A stretch of DNA of 64,000 nucleotides from Exilibacterium sp. (lineage in GTDB: Bacteria > Pseudomonadota > Gammaproteobacteria > Pseudomonadales > Cellvibrionaceae): the NCBI GenBank assembly GCA_028280195.1, contig JANQMH010000065.1:1-64000 (forward strand). Reading direction: 5' to 3'. Positions within the stretch are counted from its first letter, which is position 1. The number at the start of each line of letters is the position of its first letter. This document shows positions 26,489-35,722 of the stretch, in pieces. The notes under the pieces are model-generated. The model was not told where the DNA came from and searched no databases. It saw only the letters and a list, made by a program, of their open reading frames with translations. The position numbers and the translations under genes are program-made.

Positions 26489-26860
26489 AATTCCACTACT
26501 CGATATACGCGTTGAATATATAAGGGACACCCCGCCGCTGCAAGTGTTACCGCCGCCGTGCCGCACGCCGGCGGCGGGCCGGAAAGCGCCCGCCGGATAG
26601 CGCTGCGGGTTTGGGCCTGAACGCCGCCAGCGGGCCCGGACGGCGCCGGCTGACCTGCCGGCAGGCGGCATGCAGACTCGCCGATACTAACCGGTCAACT
26701 TGTGCTTGTGTGTAACAAAAAGGGCGTTTATGCTTGCTGTACAGGGTACGGAACCCAACCGTCCAGAGCCTGAGGTGCAGCGGTTTAGCACGGCGGAGAC
26801 AATGCTCGGGAATATCCTCTGGAAGCAGCCAAACTAAGGGAGTTAGCTTTTATTCGAGTG

Positions 26861-26930
26861 CACAAAACACTCACAAAACACTAATGGTGTAAACACCAAT
26901 AATGTAAACACCAACAATGTAAACACAACT
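26861..26930 (+). repeat. Short tandem repeats before GGDEF-EAL gene
   Basis: Two perfect 11-bp copies of cacaaaacact (26861-26882) are followed by three copies of an aatgtaaacaccaa unit: an 18-bp version at 26883-26900, then 15-bp versions at 26901-26915 and 26916-26930. The array ends 15 bases before the TTG start and so lies in the leader or promoter. Confidence 0.8.
26886..26897. promoter_or_regulatory. Palindrome GGTGT-AA-ACACC
   Basis: A perfect 5+5 bp inverted repeat inside the first tandem copy; the later copies retain only the right arm. It could be a regulator site controlling the GGDEF-EAL gene, or a by-product of the duplication. Confidence 0.3.
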
Positions 26931-26945
26931 CAATAGGATAACTAG

Positions 26946-28994
26946 TTGGGCAAAGACCTGGAGCGCAGTAAAGCCTCTCTCGTTGAGGAAGTGGGGGCAC
27001 TTCGAAAACGCGTCAATATACTTGAACAGCTTGCTGAACAGCACGCCAATGGTCAGAAGTTACAATCGGCCCTATACCGCATAGCGGATACCACCAGCTC
27101 TGCTCAGGACATGTTGTCCTTTTACAAAACCCTGCACGATATTATCAACAGTCTCACTGTGGCAAAAAACTGCTTTATCGCCGTTTTGGACAGGGAGCGG
27201 AAAAATGTCTATTTCCCCTATTATATCGATGAACACTATACGAGAAACCCCGACGAATTGATTCCCATTGAAGAATTTACATCGACACTGACGGGCATCA
27301 TTTTTAGTACCGGCGAAGTTCTGCATGCCGATAATGCCGGGCTGGCTGAATTGAACCGCAGCGGCGAAGCGAATGTCAGGGGACTTACAGCGCAGGATTG
27401 GTTGGGGGTACCCCTAAAACACGAAGGCAAGATACTGGGCGCCCTGGTCATTCAAAGCTATGAGCGGGGTTTTCTTTATGGCCAGCAAGATGAAGATCTG
27501 CTTGTTTATGTATCGCGGCACATTGCCACCGCCCTGCACCGCAAGCAGGCCGACGAGGAACTGAGAGCCACGCACGATGGCCTGCGGCTGGCCAATCGGC
27601 GACTCGAACAGCGCGCCAGGGAAATCTCCACGGCCAATCTCAAACTGGAAGCCATGCTCGAAGAACGGCGCAGTATACAGGAAAAGCTCATTTACGATGC
27701 CTTGCACGATGTGCTGACCGACCTGCCCAATCGAGCACTTTTCCTCAACCGCCTGGAGCAGGCTCTGAAGCGCTCCAAGAGTCGCGGTGAGGTTGAGTTT
27801 GCGGTGTTCTTCCTCGATCTGGACCGTTTTAAAATCATCAACGACAGCTTGGGCCACCTGGTGGGTGATGCTTTGCTACAGCAAACCAGCCGGCGCTTGC
27901 TCGACTGTATTCGTCCGGGCGACACCCTGGCGCGCTTTGGCGGCGACGAATTCTGCATGCTGCTGGACAATATAAGCACGCAACAACAGGCGATCAAAAT
28001 AGCGGATCGCATCCTGCAGAAATTTACTGCACCCTTTATCCTCGACGCACAGGAAGTCTTCACCTCAACCAGCATCGGCATCACCCTAAGCCCCATGGGC
28101 TACGAAGAACCCGAGGCCATTTTGCGGGATGCGGACGCGGCAATGTACCAGGCCAAGTCGCAGGGCAAAGCCCGCTACCAGGTGTTCGACAAGGGGATGT
28201 ACGAACAGGCGATGACCCGGCTGCAGTTGGAAAGTGACCTGCGCCAGGCGATCGGCAATGGCGAGCTTGTGGTCTATTACCAGCCCATTATCAGTCTGGC
28301 GAGCGGTAAAATCACCTCCTTCGAGGCACTGGCTCGCTGGCAGCACAGAACACTGGGCTTTGTAGCGCCGATGGATTTTATCGGCATCGCCGAAGAAACC
28401 GGTTATATCAACGAACTGGGTGCCTACATTCTCGAGCAGGCCATGACGCAAACCAATCGCTGGCGCAGCCGTATAGCCGCCGCCAGAGATCTTCAGATCA
28501 ACGTCAATATATCGGGTTATCAAATAAAACACCAAGGTTTACTGGAGACTATCCGGGCCTGCGCCAGGCGCTCACGACTGCCGATCAATCACCTGAAGCT
28601 GGAAATTACAGAAACTGTATTGCTGAACAATATGGATGCTGCGAAAAGCCTGTTGTCCGAAGTCAGCAATATGCAGGTTCAGCTGGTACTGGACGATTTC
28701 GGCACCGGCTACTCTTCATTGGGATATCTGCACCAGTTTCCCCTGTCGGCTTTGAAGATAGACTTGTCGTTTATTAAATCGATAGATAAAAACCAGCGAA
28801 ATCGCGCAATTGTGCGAACCATACAGGCCCTGGCATCAAGCCTGGCGCTGGAAGTCGTGGCCGAGGGGGTGGAGACAGAGGCCCAGTACAATATCGTCAA
28901 AGACCTGAATATAGGTTACGCGCAAGGCTACTACCTGGGAATGCCGATGCCGCCCGAAGATGCTGAAAGACTACTGGCTGATCAAGTGCAGTAA
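26946..28994 (+). CDS. GAF-GGDEF-EAL cyclic-di-GMP protein
   Basis: Cytosolic signalling protein of 682 residues that makes and/or degrades cyclic di-GMP. An N-terminal coiled coil (about 1-40) precedes a GAF domain (about 45-200) and a second coiled coil. The GGDEF domain has an intact FGGDEF near 331. The EAL domain has FEALARW near 459, KLEITETVLLNN and DDFGTGYSSLGYL, all consistent with an active phosphodiesterase. No transmembrane helix is seen. The start is TTG with AGG about eight bases upstream; the coiled-coil sequence LERSKASLVEEVGALRKRV supports it. The ligand of the GAF domain is unknown. Confidence 0.9.
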   Translation: MGKDLERSKASLVEEVGALRKRVNILEQLAEQHANGQKLQSALYRIADTTSSAQDMLSFYKTLHDIINSLTVAKNCFIAVLDRERKNVYFPYYIDEHYTRNPDELIPIEEFTSTLTGIIFSTGEVLHADNAGLAELNRSGEANVRGLTAQDWLGVPLKHEGKILGALVIQSYERGFLYGQQDEDLLVYVSRHIATALHRKQADEELRATHDGLRLANRRLEQRAREISTANLKLEAMLEERRSIQEKLIYDALHDVLTDLPNRALFLNRLEQALKRSKSRGEVEFAVFFLDLDRFKIINDSLGHLVGDALLQQTSRRLLDCIRPGDTLARFGGDEFCMLLDNISTQQQAIKIADRILQKFTAPFILDAQEVFTSTSIGITLSPMGYEEPEAILRDADAAMYQAKSQGKARYQVFDKGMYEQAMTRLQLESDLRQAIGNGELVVYYQPIISLASGKITSFEALARWQHRTLGFVAPMDFIGIAEETGYINELGAYILEQAMTQTNRWRSRIAAARDLQINVNISGYQIKHQGLLETIRACARRSRLPINHLKLEITETVLLNNMDAAKSLLSEVSNMQVQLVLDDFGTGYSSLGYLHQFPLSALKIDLSFIKSIDKNQRNRAIVRTIQALASSLALEVVAEGVETEAQYNIVKDLNIGYAQGYYLGMPMPPEDAERLLADQVQ

Positions 28995-29148
28995 AAAATT
29001 GTCATCTCATACCCGCATGAGCACCACGTTTCCGGCACAGTGCTATTGACCTGAACAGGCCAACTTCAATAAAGTGAGTAATCGCGACGACTCAAATTTC
29101 CAACATAGCCTTTCACTCAAATCCGCATTCACTCAAAAGGGTTTTACG

Positions 29149-30963
29149 ATGACATATATGCCCTGCCTGACAATCGGTCATAAAACTGTAATCAGACTTG
29201 CAAAGAATTTCATGCTGAGCCGCTGTATTGTCACTGCTGCACTGTTGTTTCCCTTAACCGCATTGGCTTTTCTAAGCGATGTCCCGGAGGAGCAGCGCGA
29301 CATTACCGTCAAAAGAATAAAAGCGTCGCAATTTCTACACCATGCGACATTTGGCCCGACCTTTGCCGATATTACCAGTCTCGCCGGGCGCATGGCTGAA
29401 ATCGGTGACAATGCGGCCATGTACGAGTGGATCAACCAACAGTACGCCATGCCATTTTCAGCGCGCCAGTCCTATGAACGACTCGCCAGAAATATGATTG
29501 CCGACGACGGCTTCGCCATCGATTCACGCGCCGCCGATACCGAGGGGCTTGACTACGGGATACAGAATTACAAGCACCATGCCTGGTGGCACAGAGTACT
29601 GCGCGGCGACGATCAGCTGCGACAGCGCACGGCCTGGGCGCTGATTCAGATTTTGGTGATTTCGGAAAACGGCATGGGTTTGAACAATCGCGCGCAAGGT
29701 CACTGGCTGGGCATATTGAACTATCACGATATGCTGATGCGCCACGCTTTCGGAAACTATCGCGATATTTTGCAGGATGTTACGCTGCATCCGGCCATGG
29801 GGCGCTATCTGAGCCATGTAAAAAACCGCAAAGGCGATCCCGCCCGGGGTATTTTCCCCGATGAGAACTATGCGCGTGAAGTTTTACAGCTGCTGTCAAT
29901 TGGCGTTTACGCATTGCAGCAAAACGGAAATTTCCGCCGCAGTGCCGGCGGGCAGTTAATCGAGACCTATGACAATGACACCATCAGAAACTTTGCCCGC
30001 GTCTTTACCGGCTTGAGTTATGCACCCAGCAATGGCCGTGATAATTTTTCCAGAAATCCCCGCTACATGTTCGCGCCCATGAAAATGTATGACGATTTTC
30101 ACGATAAAGGGGAAAAAACTCTGCTCAACAATATCGTGTTACCGGCAGGACAGAGTGGCATGGACGATATCACCGCCGCGCTCGACAATATCTTCCAGCA
30201 TGAAAACGTACCGCCTTTCATCGCCCGGCTGTTGATTCAACGATTTACCACATCGAACCCCTCTCCGGCCTATGTCAAAGCCGTTGCGGATAAATTTGCC
30301 GACGACGGGCGAGGCAATCGCGGCAATATGCGCGCAGTCATACGTAGAATATTGATGCATCCCGAAGCGAGAAATTCCCTGCAAATCACCCAGACCCGCA
30401 AAAGCAACGGCCGCTACCGGTTTACGGTCACGGGGAAAGTGCAGAGCCGTGGCAAACTGCGCGAACCGGCACTGGCCCTGTCTGCGATGTATCGCGCTTT
30501 TAGAGCCGAGGCCGCTCACCCCGACGGCCGCTTCCGGCCTTTTTCCGGTGGCAATGTCACCAACCAGGGGGCTTTTCAGGCCCCCAGTGTGTTTAACTTT
30601 TACCTGCCCGGCTACCAGCCGGCGGAGCTGCTGGAAAACGGCACGCTGGTAGCGCCGGAGTTCCAAATATATACACCGGTCATGGTCAATACCCTGAGTA
30701 ATTTCATCCGTACGCGAGTACGGCAGCGCTCTTTTGGCCTGGGTGAGGCGGGAACGATCAATTTAAGCGGCGAAGAAAACATTGCCGCCAACGCCACTCG
30801 CTTGCTGGACAGGTTGAATCTGCTGTTGAGCTACGGCACGCTGAATAACACCGTCATGCGTCAACTGAGGGACACCATAGTATCGACGCCAAAACCGGAA
30901 TTGCGAGCTGAACTGGCCGTTATGGGCCTGCTGACCTCACCCGATTTCGCCATTATGGAATGA
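29149..30963 (+). CDS. Exported DUF1800 protein
   Basis: About 604 residues. An N-terminal export signal is built around MLSRCIVTAALLFPLTALAF, then comes the DUF1800 domain: FLHHATFGPTFADI, ILVISENGMGLNN, NYAREVLQLLSIGVYAL, a mid-domain ARVFTGLSYAP and the C-terminal NQGAFQAPSVFNFYLPGYQP. DUF1800 proteins are exported and of unknown function, and nearly always lie beside a DUF1501 gene, as here, where the stop overlaps the next ATG (ATGA). A GTG at 29074 would add 25 residues; the ATG at 29149 has AAAGGG upstream and gives a better signal peptide. Confidence 0.88.
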   Translation: MTYMPCLTIGHKTVIRLAKNFMLSRCIVTAALLFPLTALAFLSDVPEEQRDITVKRIKASQFLHHATFGPTFADITSLAGRMAEIGDNAAMYEWINQQYAMPFSARQSYERLARNMIADDGFAIDSRAADTEGLDYGIQNYKHHAWWHRVLRGDDQLRQRTAWALIQILVISENGMGLNNRAQGHWLGILNYHDMLMRHAFGNYRDILQDVTLHPAMGRYLSHVKNRKGDPARGIFPDENYAREVLQLLSIGVYALQQNGNFRRSAGGQLIETYDNDTIRNFARVFTGLSYAPSNGRDNFSRNPRYMFAPMKMYDDFHDKGEKTLLNNIVLPAGQSGMDDITAALDNIFQHENVPPFIARLLIQRFTTSNPSPAYVKAVADKFADDGRGNRGNMRAVIRRILMHPEARNSLQITQTRKSNGRYRFTVTGKVQSRGKLREPALALSAMYRAFRAEAAHPDGRFRPFSGGNVTNQGAFQAPSVFNFYLPGYQPAELLENGTLVAPEFQIYTPVMVNTLSNFIRTRVRQRSFGLGEAGTINLSGEENIAANATRLLDRLNLLLSYGTLNNTVMRQLRDTIVSTPKPELRAELAVMGLLTSPDFAIME

Positions 30964-32450
30964 GCAAAATTTCCGCTCAACTGTCACTTGTGACAAATTT
31001 TAAAAGACGGCCATATCCTATGAAAAAGCTAACACCGCAAAGCAGCCAGCTGTCGCGCCGGCGTTTTCTCGGCGGCTGTGCCGCTATCGGCGCCACGCCG
31101 CTTCTCTCCAGTATCTTGCAGTTAAAACTGATCAACTCCGCCTATGCCGCCGGTATGGCACCGGCCCGCGTCGAAAACCCGGATCAATACCGGGCACTGG
31201 TATGTGTATTTTTGTTCGGCGGAAATGATTCCTTTAATATGCTGGCCCCGTTTCGGGTTGCGGAGTATAACCGCTACGCCGCAGTGAGAACCGATTTGGC
31301 TTTGCCGCGCAACACCTTGCGGCGAATCACTGACAATAGCGGCAGGCCCTTTGGTATCCATCCCAGTATGGACGGGGTGCAAGAGCTGTACAATGCCGGC
31401 AATCTCGCCTTTATCGCCAATGTCGGTACGTTGGTCAGGCCCACCACGCTGGCGGAGTATCAAAATGGCGTGGCGCTGCCCCGCGGCCTGTTTTCGCACA
31501 ATGACCAACAGCAGGCCTGGCAGACATCGGTACCGGAGTCTCAACGGGCGGTGGGATGGGGCGGGCGCCTGGCAGATATTGTCAACGACGTCAATCAGTC
31601 CAGCCTGGTATCGATGAATATTTCACTGAATACTGTCAATATTTTTCAAAGCGGCGGGGCCAGCGCCCCCTATATCGTCTCTCCTGCAGGCGCTACCCGC
31701 ATGAACGGTTACGACAGCGCCGGAGTATTCAACCAGTTGTTTACACAGACCACTGACGATGTCTTGGGGCACAGTTATCAGAATCTGCTGAAACAAACTT
31801 ACGCCCGGCAGCGCCGCGATGCCATCGACACCGCCGTCGCTTTCGACACTGCCACCGCCGGCATATCTCTCGAAACCCCTTTTCCGGAAACCCGTATCGG
31901 CGCCCAGCTCAAGATGGTGGCAAAGACTATCAGCGCACGTGGGATACTGGGCAATAAGCGGCAAACGTTCTTTGTATCGATGGGTGGGTACGACAACCAC
32001 GATGAGTTGTTAAACAATCAAAACGGATTGTTATCACAACTCAGTGCGGCTTTGAAAGCATTTTATACCGCGACCGCAGATATGGGAGTCAGCGACAGTG
32101 TAACGACCTTTACCGCCTCGGATTTCGGCCGCACATTGACGACCAATGGCAGAGGCTCGGACCACGCCTGGGGCGGCAACCAGATAGTTATGGGCGGCGC
32201 TGTAAATGGCGGTCATGTCTTTGGTGACTATCCGACTGACTTGAAAAACCCCAGGGACATTAACAACAATTCTCTCGACGTCGGCCGCGGGCGCCTGCTG
32301 CCGACCACCAGCACCGATGAATTCAACGCCGAACTGGCGCGCTGGTTTGGCGTGCCGAATAATAGCGCGCTGGTGGATATACTGCCCAATATACGCAATT
32401 TCTATGCGGGTGGAAGCGCGCAGTTGCCCATTGGCTTTTTAAACGCCTAG
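30960..32450 (+). CDS. DUF1501 protein with Tat signal
   Basis: A 496-residue protein of the sulfatase/alkaline-phosphatase-like DUF1501 family. A twin-arginine signal LSRRRFLGG lies near 32-40, before a hydrophobic stretch ending SAYA. The domain contains RALVCVFLFGGNDSFNML, a substrate-pocket-like GIHPSMDGVQELYNAGNLAF, and near the end FTASDFGRTLTTNGRGSDHA followed by WGG, the conserved family motif. The ATG overlaps the DUF1800 stop by four bases; an internal ATG at 31020 is an alternative start immediately before the Tat signal. Folded in the cytoplasm and exported by Tat, it may act with the DUF1800 protein at the cell surface. Confidence 0.88.
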   Translation: MSKISAQLSLVTNFKRRPYPMKKLTPQSSQLSRRRFLGGCAAIGATPLLSSILQLKLINSAYAAGMAPARVENPDQYRALVCVFLFGGNDSFNMLAPFRVAEYNRYAAVRTDLALPRNTLRRITDNSGRPFGIHPSMDGVQELYNAGNLAFIANVGTLVRPTTLAEYQNGVALPRGLFSHNDQQQAWQTSVPESQRAVGWGGRLADIVNDVNQSSLVSMNISLNTVNIFQSGGASAPYIVSPAGATRMNGYDSAGVFNQLFTQTTDDVLGHSYQNLLKQTYARQRRDAIDTAVAFDTATAGISLETPFPETRIGAQLKMVAKTISARGILGNKRQTFFVSMGGYDNHDELLNNQNGLLSQLSAALKAFYTATADMGVSDSVTTFTASDFGRTLTTNGRGSDHAWGGNQIVMGGAVNGGHVFGDYPTDLKNPRDINNNSLDVGRGRLLPTTSTDEFNAELARWFGVPNNSALVDILPNIRNFYAGGSAQLPIGFLNA

Positions 32451-32472
32451 GTATCCCGGCGCGAGTCGGCAG

Positions 32473-33942
32473 TCATTCCCGGACTTTGAAAAACTTCCTC
32501 GGCCGCCCGCGCCTGTCGAATCTCACTTTTACCGTAAACTGACTGTCGCGATCGGTCAGTCTGGGGCTGACCGCCGCGCCCAGTTCGGCGCGATCACTGA
32601 CGCCGAAAAAGCTGAGCAGCGCCGCCTCTGCGCCGGCGCGATCCGACAGGAAGGCCACGTCCTGCCCGACCTCCTCTCGAAACGCCTCATTCAAGGCGGC
32701 TGCTACCGACCGGTTTTTCGGGTTGTCGGCCAGTACCACACCGGCGATATCTTCCCCCAGATACTGGACTACGGGCAGAAACTCGTTTTCAAAGGCATCG
32801 AGCATATCGTCAAGCCGCTGTTGCGCAAAACCGGGCACCCGGTTAAAGGCATCGAAGGTGGGGCTGTAGGTGGTATGGCGAATTTCGCCTCTGGAGGGGT
32901 TGAACTCAATCAGGCGCATATAGGGGTCACTGCCGGTCAGCGGATTGACGTAGTCCTGGTAGTTACTCAGCACTTCAAAGACGGGCAGACCGGCGTCGTT
33001 AAATTTGACCTGGTGGTGCTCCCCGTCTTCCCGGTATTTGCCTTCATGTTCATGGCCGTTGATGGTCATAAACACCTGTCTGTTGCCGCGTACCAGCTTT
33101 TCCCATATGGCCTCACCCGTGCTCATACGCTCGCCGCCAAAACTATTGTCGGCGCCATCGCCGCGATAACCCGTTTCATCAAACCCCTCCGGCCCGAAAT
33201 CGGTCAGGTATTTGTGGGTGCTGATCAGGGTCGGCATACCCCGATGGCGGTCGATCACCGACTGTGCCCATTCAAAGGCATCAGCTTCTGTGCGCACCAG
33301 CTGTACCGGGGCAATGGCGTTTTGCGGGTCGATTTCCAGGTTGATATGCAGATATCTGTAGGGGCCGGCAGAAAAAACCTGGTAGTGGTTGAGCCCGGTG
33401 GAATCAGAGCCCCCATACCAGGGGTAGTTTTTATAGCGGCCGGGGCCGAAAAACTCTATGTAGGCGCTGTTTTCAAAAATATCGTCACCATTGGCTTTAT
33501 CGTTGGTCGGCGTGACATCGTGGTTGCCAATGCTGACCGAGTAAGGCAGCGCGGTGCCGTCGAGCCGATTGGCCAGGTCCAAGGGGTCCATGGCGCGGGA
33601 CATGCGCCGCCATTGCTCCTCCCAGCTCATACCGGGAAACACCCCGGACAGCACACTGCCCTCCTGCACGATATCGCCCAGATGGGTGACAAAAGCGATA
33701 TTTCTTGCCCGCGCATTGGCGCGCAGCCAGCGGGTGTTGTCAGCGACAGCGGCACTCCAGACATCGGTGTTAGACATAAACTGCGTATCCGGTATCACCG
33801 CTACCACAAAAGACTTTTGCTTCCACGGCGGGCGCAAGCCGTGGTGGCCACCGCCGGCAGCGCCCGCCCAGGCCTGAGCGGCCAGCAGCATAACGGCAGC
33901 CAATACGGCACTGTTGAGGGTGTTGCGGCGGTAATTGTTCAT
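32473..33942 (-). CDS. Exported calcineurin-like metallophosphoesterase
   Basis: A 489-residue secreted or periplasmic metal-dependent phosphoesterase. The signal peptide ends at AQAWA. Metal-site motifs are VIPDTQF, THLGDIVQEG, SIGNHDVTP, a His in LISTHKYL and NGHEHEGKY, matching the five blocks of the calcineurin fold. The C-terminal third (about 390-489) is not catalytic and ends with a basic RFDRRGRPRKFFKVRE. The gene converges with the DUF1501 gene (22 bases between stops) and is not in its operon. The substrate is unknown. Confidence 0.9.
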   Translation of the reverse strand: MNNYRRNTLNSAVLAAVMLLAAQAWAGAAGGGHHGLRPPWKQKSFVVAVIPDTQFMSNTDVWSAAVADNTRWLRANARARNIAFVTHLGDIVQEGSVLSGVFPGMSWEEQWRRMSRAMDPLDLANRLDGTALPYSVSIGNHDVTPTNDKANGDDIFENSAYIEFFGPGRYKNYPWYGGSDSTGLNHYQVFSAGPYRYLHINLEIDPQNAIAPVQLVRTEADAFEWAQSVIDRHRGMPTLISTHKYLTDFGPEGFDETGYRGDGADNSFGGERMSTGEAIWEKLVRGNRQVFMTINGHEHEGKYREDGEHHQVKFNDAGLPVFEVLSNYQDYVNPLTGSDPYMRLIEFNPSRGEIRHTTYSPTFDAFNRVPGFAQQRLDDMLDAFENEFLPVVQYLGEDIAGVVLADNPKNRSVAAALNEAFREEVGQDVAFLSDRAGAEAALLSFFGVSDRAELGAAVSPRLTDRDSQFTVKVRFDRRGRPRKFFKVRE

Positions 33943-34299
33943 GACTTTGGCATCCGCTAGTCTCTGTTGTCATTTTAGCGCTTGAAGTCACTGTCGCCTG
34001 AGACAAGGTGTATATCCGCAGACCACAGCGGCAGCCTTGCCCTACAGTCGGCACCAGGCTGGCAACCAGTTATATAGCCAGTTTATTACTATTTCATGTT
34101 ACTCCTTAAACGGCCATCCCCCCGCTCTCGCCGCTGCAGCGTCTATATCTGCCAGGAGGCAGACATCCTCCGGGCGGTAGTATTGCGCCGCCAAAACCGA
34201 CAGTACCACCATTATTTACCGCGGCGGTTTTTCCGTACCCTGCTGCCAGCAGGTGGGAGATACCGATACCGCCCGGCCCGTATCAGCCCAGGAGATCCG
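33943..34299. other. Intergenic region between divergent genes
   Basis: Separates the phosphoesterase gene (minus) from the PF10118 gene (plus). An open frame extends the latter upstream to 34096, but its Arg-rich translation has no family similarity, and the start at 34300 has the better GGAG. Nothing else was recognised. Confidence 0.4.
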
Positions 34300-35151
34300 A
34301 TGGCCAGCAAGCCCCCTACCCCAGCAGACCTGCAGATACCGGTGCGCAACCTGCAATTCCACCGCGACGGCGTGCGACCGCAGCGCTGGTGGCTGGCGGA
34401 CAACCCCGTTGCAACCGCCTTTTTCAATGCGCTGTCATGCACCTTCCCCGCCGGCGAGAAGTTCTTTATAGAAAGCGTGCGCCACTTCCGCGGCGACGTC
34501 AGCGGGCCGCTGCGGGATCAGATCGCCGCCTTTATGGCGCAGGAATCGGTACACAGTCGCGAACATGCGGCTTTCAACAAGCGCGCCAGCGACGCCGGCT
34601 ATCAGGTCGACGCGCTGGAGAATCGCACCCGCAAGGTGCTCGACTTCGCCCGCAAACGCTCGCCCTATCGCCAGTTGGCGGCCACCTGTGCGCTGGAACA
34701 TTTTACCGCCATTCTGGCTCACCAGTTGCTGAAACACGACAGCCGCGATCTCGACGGCGCACCGCAGGACACGGTGCGACTGTGGAGCTGGCACGCGATG
34801 GAGGAAATCGAGCACAAGGCGGTGGCCTTCGACACTTTCACCACGGTTACCGGGCATATGACGCGCCTGCGCCGCTATCTGCTGCGCAGCCTGGTGATGG
34901 TACTGGCGACGACCATCCTGGTCTCTACCATGACGGCGAATATGCGCGACCTCTACCGCGAGGACGGCCTCAAGGGCTGGCGTATCTGGGGGCGCACTCT
35001 CGCCTACCTGTTTGGCAAACCGGGTATCGTGCGGCGTATTCTTCCCGACTATCTGCGCTATTTCAAACCCGGTTTTCACCCCTGGGAGCACGACGACCGG
35101 GCGCTGCTGGAAAAAACCCTGGCAAAACTGCAGTTGCCGATGGAGGCTTGA
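34300..35151 (+). CDS. Predicted metal-dependent hydrolase (PF10118 family)
   Basis: A 283-residue protein of the Metal_hydrol family, a ferritin-like helical bundle of unknown substrate. Metal-ligand candidates are AAFMAQESVHSREH, CALEHFTAILAH and WHAMEEIEHKAVAFD, which follow the EExH-type spacing of di-iron proteins. A single hydrophobic segment (about 190-210) precedes the C-terminal HPWEHDDRALL, typical of the family. GGAG five bases before the ATG supports this start. The DUF2147 gene begins eight bases after its stop, so the two are probably co-transcribed. Confidence 0.82.
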   Translation: MASKPPTPADLQIPVRNLQFHRDGVRPQRWWLADNPVATAFFNALSCTFPAGEKFFIESVRHFRGDVSGPLRDQIAAFMAQESVHSREHAAFNKRASDAGYQVDALENRTRKVLDFARKRSPYRQLAATCALEHFTAILAHQLLKHDSRDLDGAPQDTVRLWSWHAMEEIEHKAVAFDTFTTVTGHMTRLRRYLLRSLVMVLATTILVSTMTANMRDLYREDGLKGWRIWGRTLAYLFGKPGIVRRILPDYLRYFKPGFHPWEHDDRALLEKTLAKLQLPMEA

Positions 35152-35159
35152 GGCGCACT

Positions 35160-35675
35160 ATGTTTGGAAACAGGGGTTTTAGAAGCAGAGGGTTTAGAAA
35201 TACCGGGCTGAAAACAAGCGTCACCGCCGTGTTGTTGTTGTCACTTGCCGGCGCTGCGACACCCCCGGCAACAGCCTCCTCTGCAGCGGCGCCGCCGACT
35301 TTGCTGGGACTGTGGCGGACACAGGAAGAGCAGGGAGTGGTGGAAATCTTCCGCTGCGATGACGCCCTCTGCGGTCGCGTTGTCGACGCCGCATCGCTGC
35401 GCGCCGATCCCGACCAGCGCGACATCCACAACAGTGACAAAGCCCTGCGGCAGCGGCGGGTAAAAGGGCTGGTGATTCTCGAGAATTTTACCGGCGGACC
35501 GCACAAGTGGTCCGGCGGGCCGCTTTACGATCCGAAGACCGGGGACGGCGCCAGGCGCGGATATCTGACACTCGAAAACGCCGACAGGCTCAAGGTAAAA
35601 GGCTGCCTGGCGGTGTTTTTGTGCCGCACCCAGATCTGGACACGCATTGACGGCACACAGCCGCCTGCGCTGTGA
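35160..35675 (+). CDS. Exported DUF2147 protein
   Basis: A 171-residue exported protein. The N-terminus holds three degenerate five-residue repeats (NRGFR, SRGFR, NTGLK) before a hydrophobic signal segment ending near ATASS. The mature part is DUF2147: LLGLWRTQEEQGVVEIF, a Cys pair in CDDALCGRVV, NFTGGPHKWSGGPLYDPKTG and LKVKGCLAVFLCRTQIWTRI. The family is lipocalin-like, periplasmic and of unknown role. The N-terminal repeat lengthens the n-region of the signal peptide and is discussed under findings. Confidence 0.85.
   Translation: MFGNRGFRSRGFRNTGLKTSVTAVLLLSLAGAATPPATASSAAAPPTLLGLWRTQEEQGVVEIFRCDDALCGRVVDAASLRADPDQRDIHNSDKALRQRRVKGLVILENFTGGPHKWSGGPLYDPKTGDGARRGYLTLENADRLKVKGCLAVFLCRTQIWTRIDGTQPPAL
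35169..35213 (+). repeat. Three 15-bp repeats in DUF2147 gene start
   Basis: aacaggggttttaga, agcagagggtttaga and aataccgggctgaaa, in frame, encode NRGFR-SRGFR-NTGLK. Copies 1 and 2 are close; copy 3 is diverged. Confidence 0.7.
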
Positions 35676-35677
35676 TC

Positions 35678-35700
35678 GCGCCGCCCGGATCGGGCGGCGC
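35678..35700. terminator. Bidirectional hairpin between convergent genes
   Basis: A perfect 10-bp stem (GCGCCGCCCG / CGGGCGGCGC) with the loop GAT. It starts three bases after the DUF2147 stop and 23 bases from the stop of the convergent PraB-like gene. No T-run is present, but the stem is strong. Confidence 0.5.
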
Positions 35701-35722
35701 CGGCAAAACGCCGCTGCAGTGC

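Larger units (their letters stand above)
26489..26945. other. Divergent intergenic region tamA / GGDEF-EAL gene
   Basis: A promoter region for two divergent genes with no supported ORF of its own. The left half (26520-26680) is very GC-rich. The right half, next to the GGDEF-EAL gene, is AT-rich and holds tandem repeats and a palindrome listed separately. Confidence 0.5.

Noticed and set aside
34389..35159. N-terminal extension of the DUF2147 frame
   Set aside because: The frame is open through the PF10118 gene, but the extension is a shifted shadow of that gene. The real start is ATG 35160.
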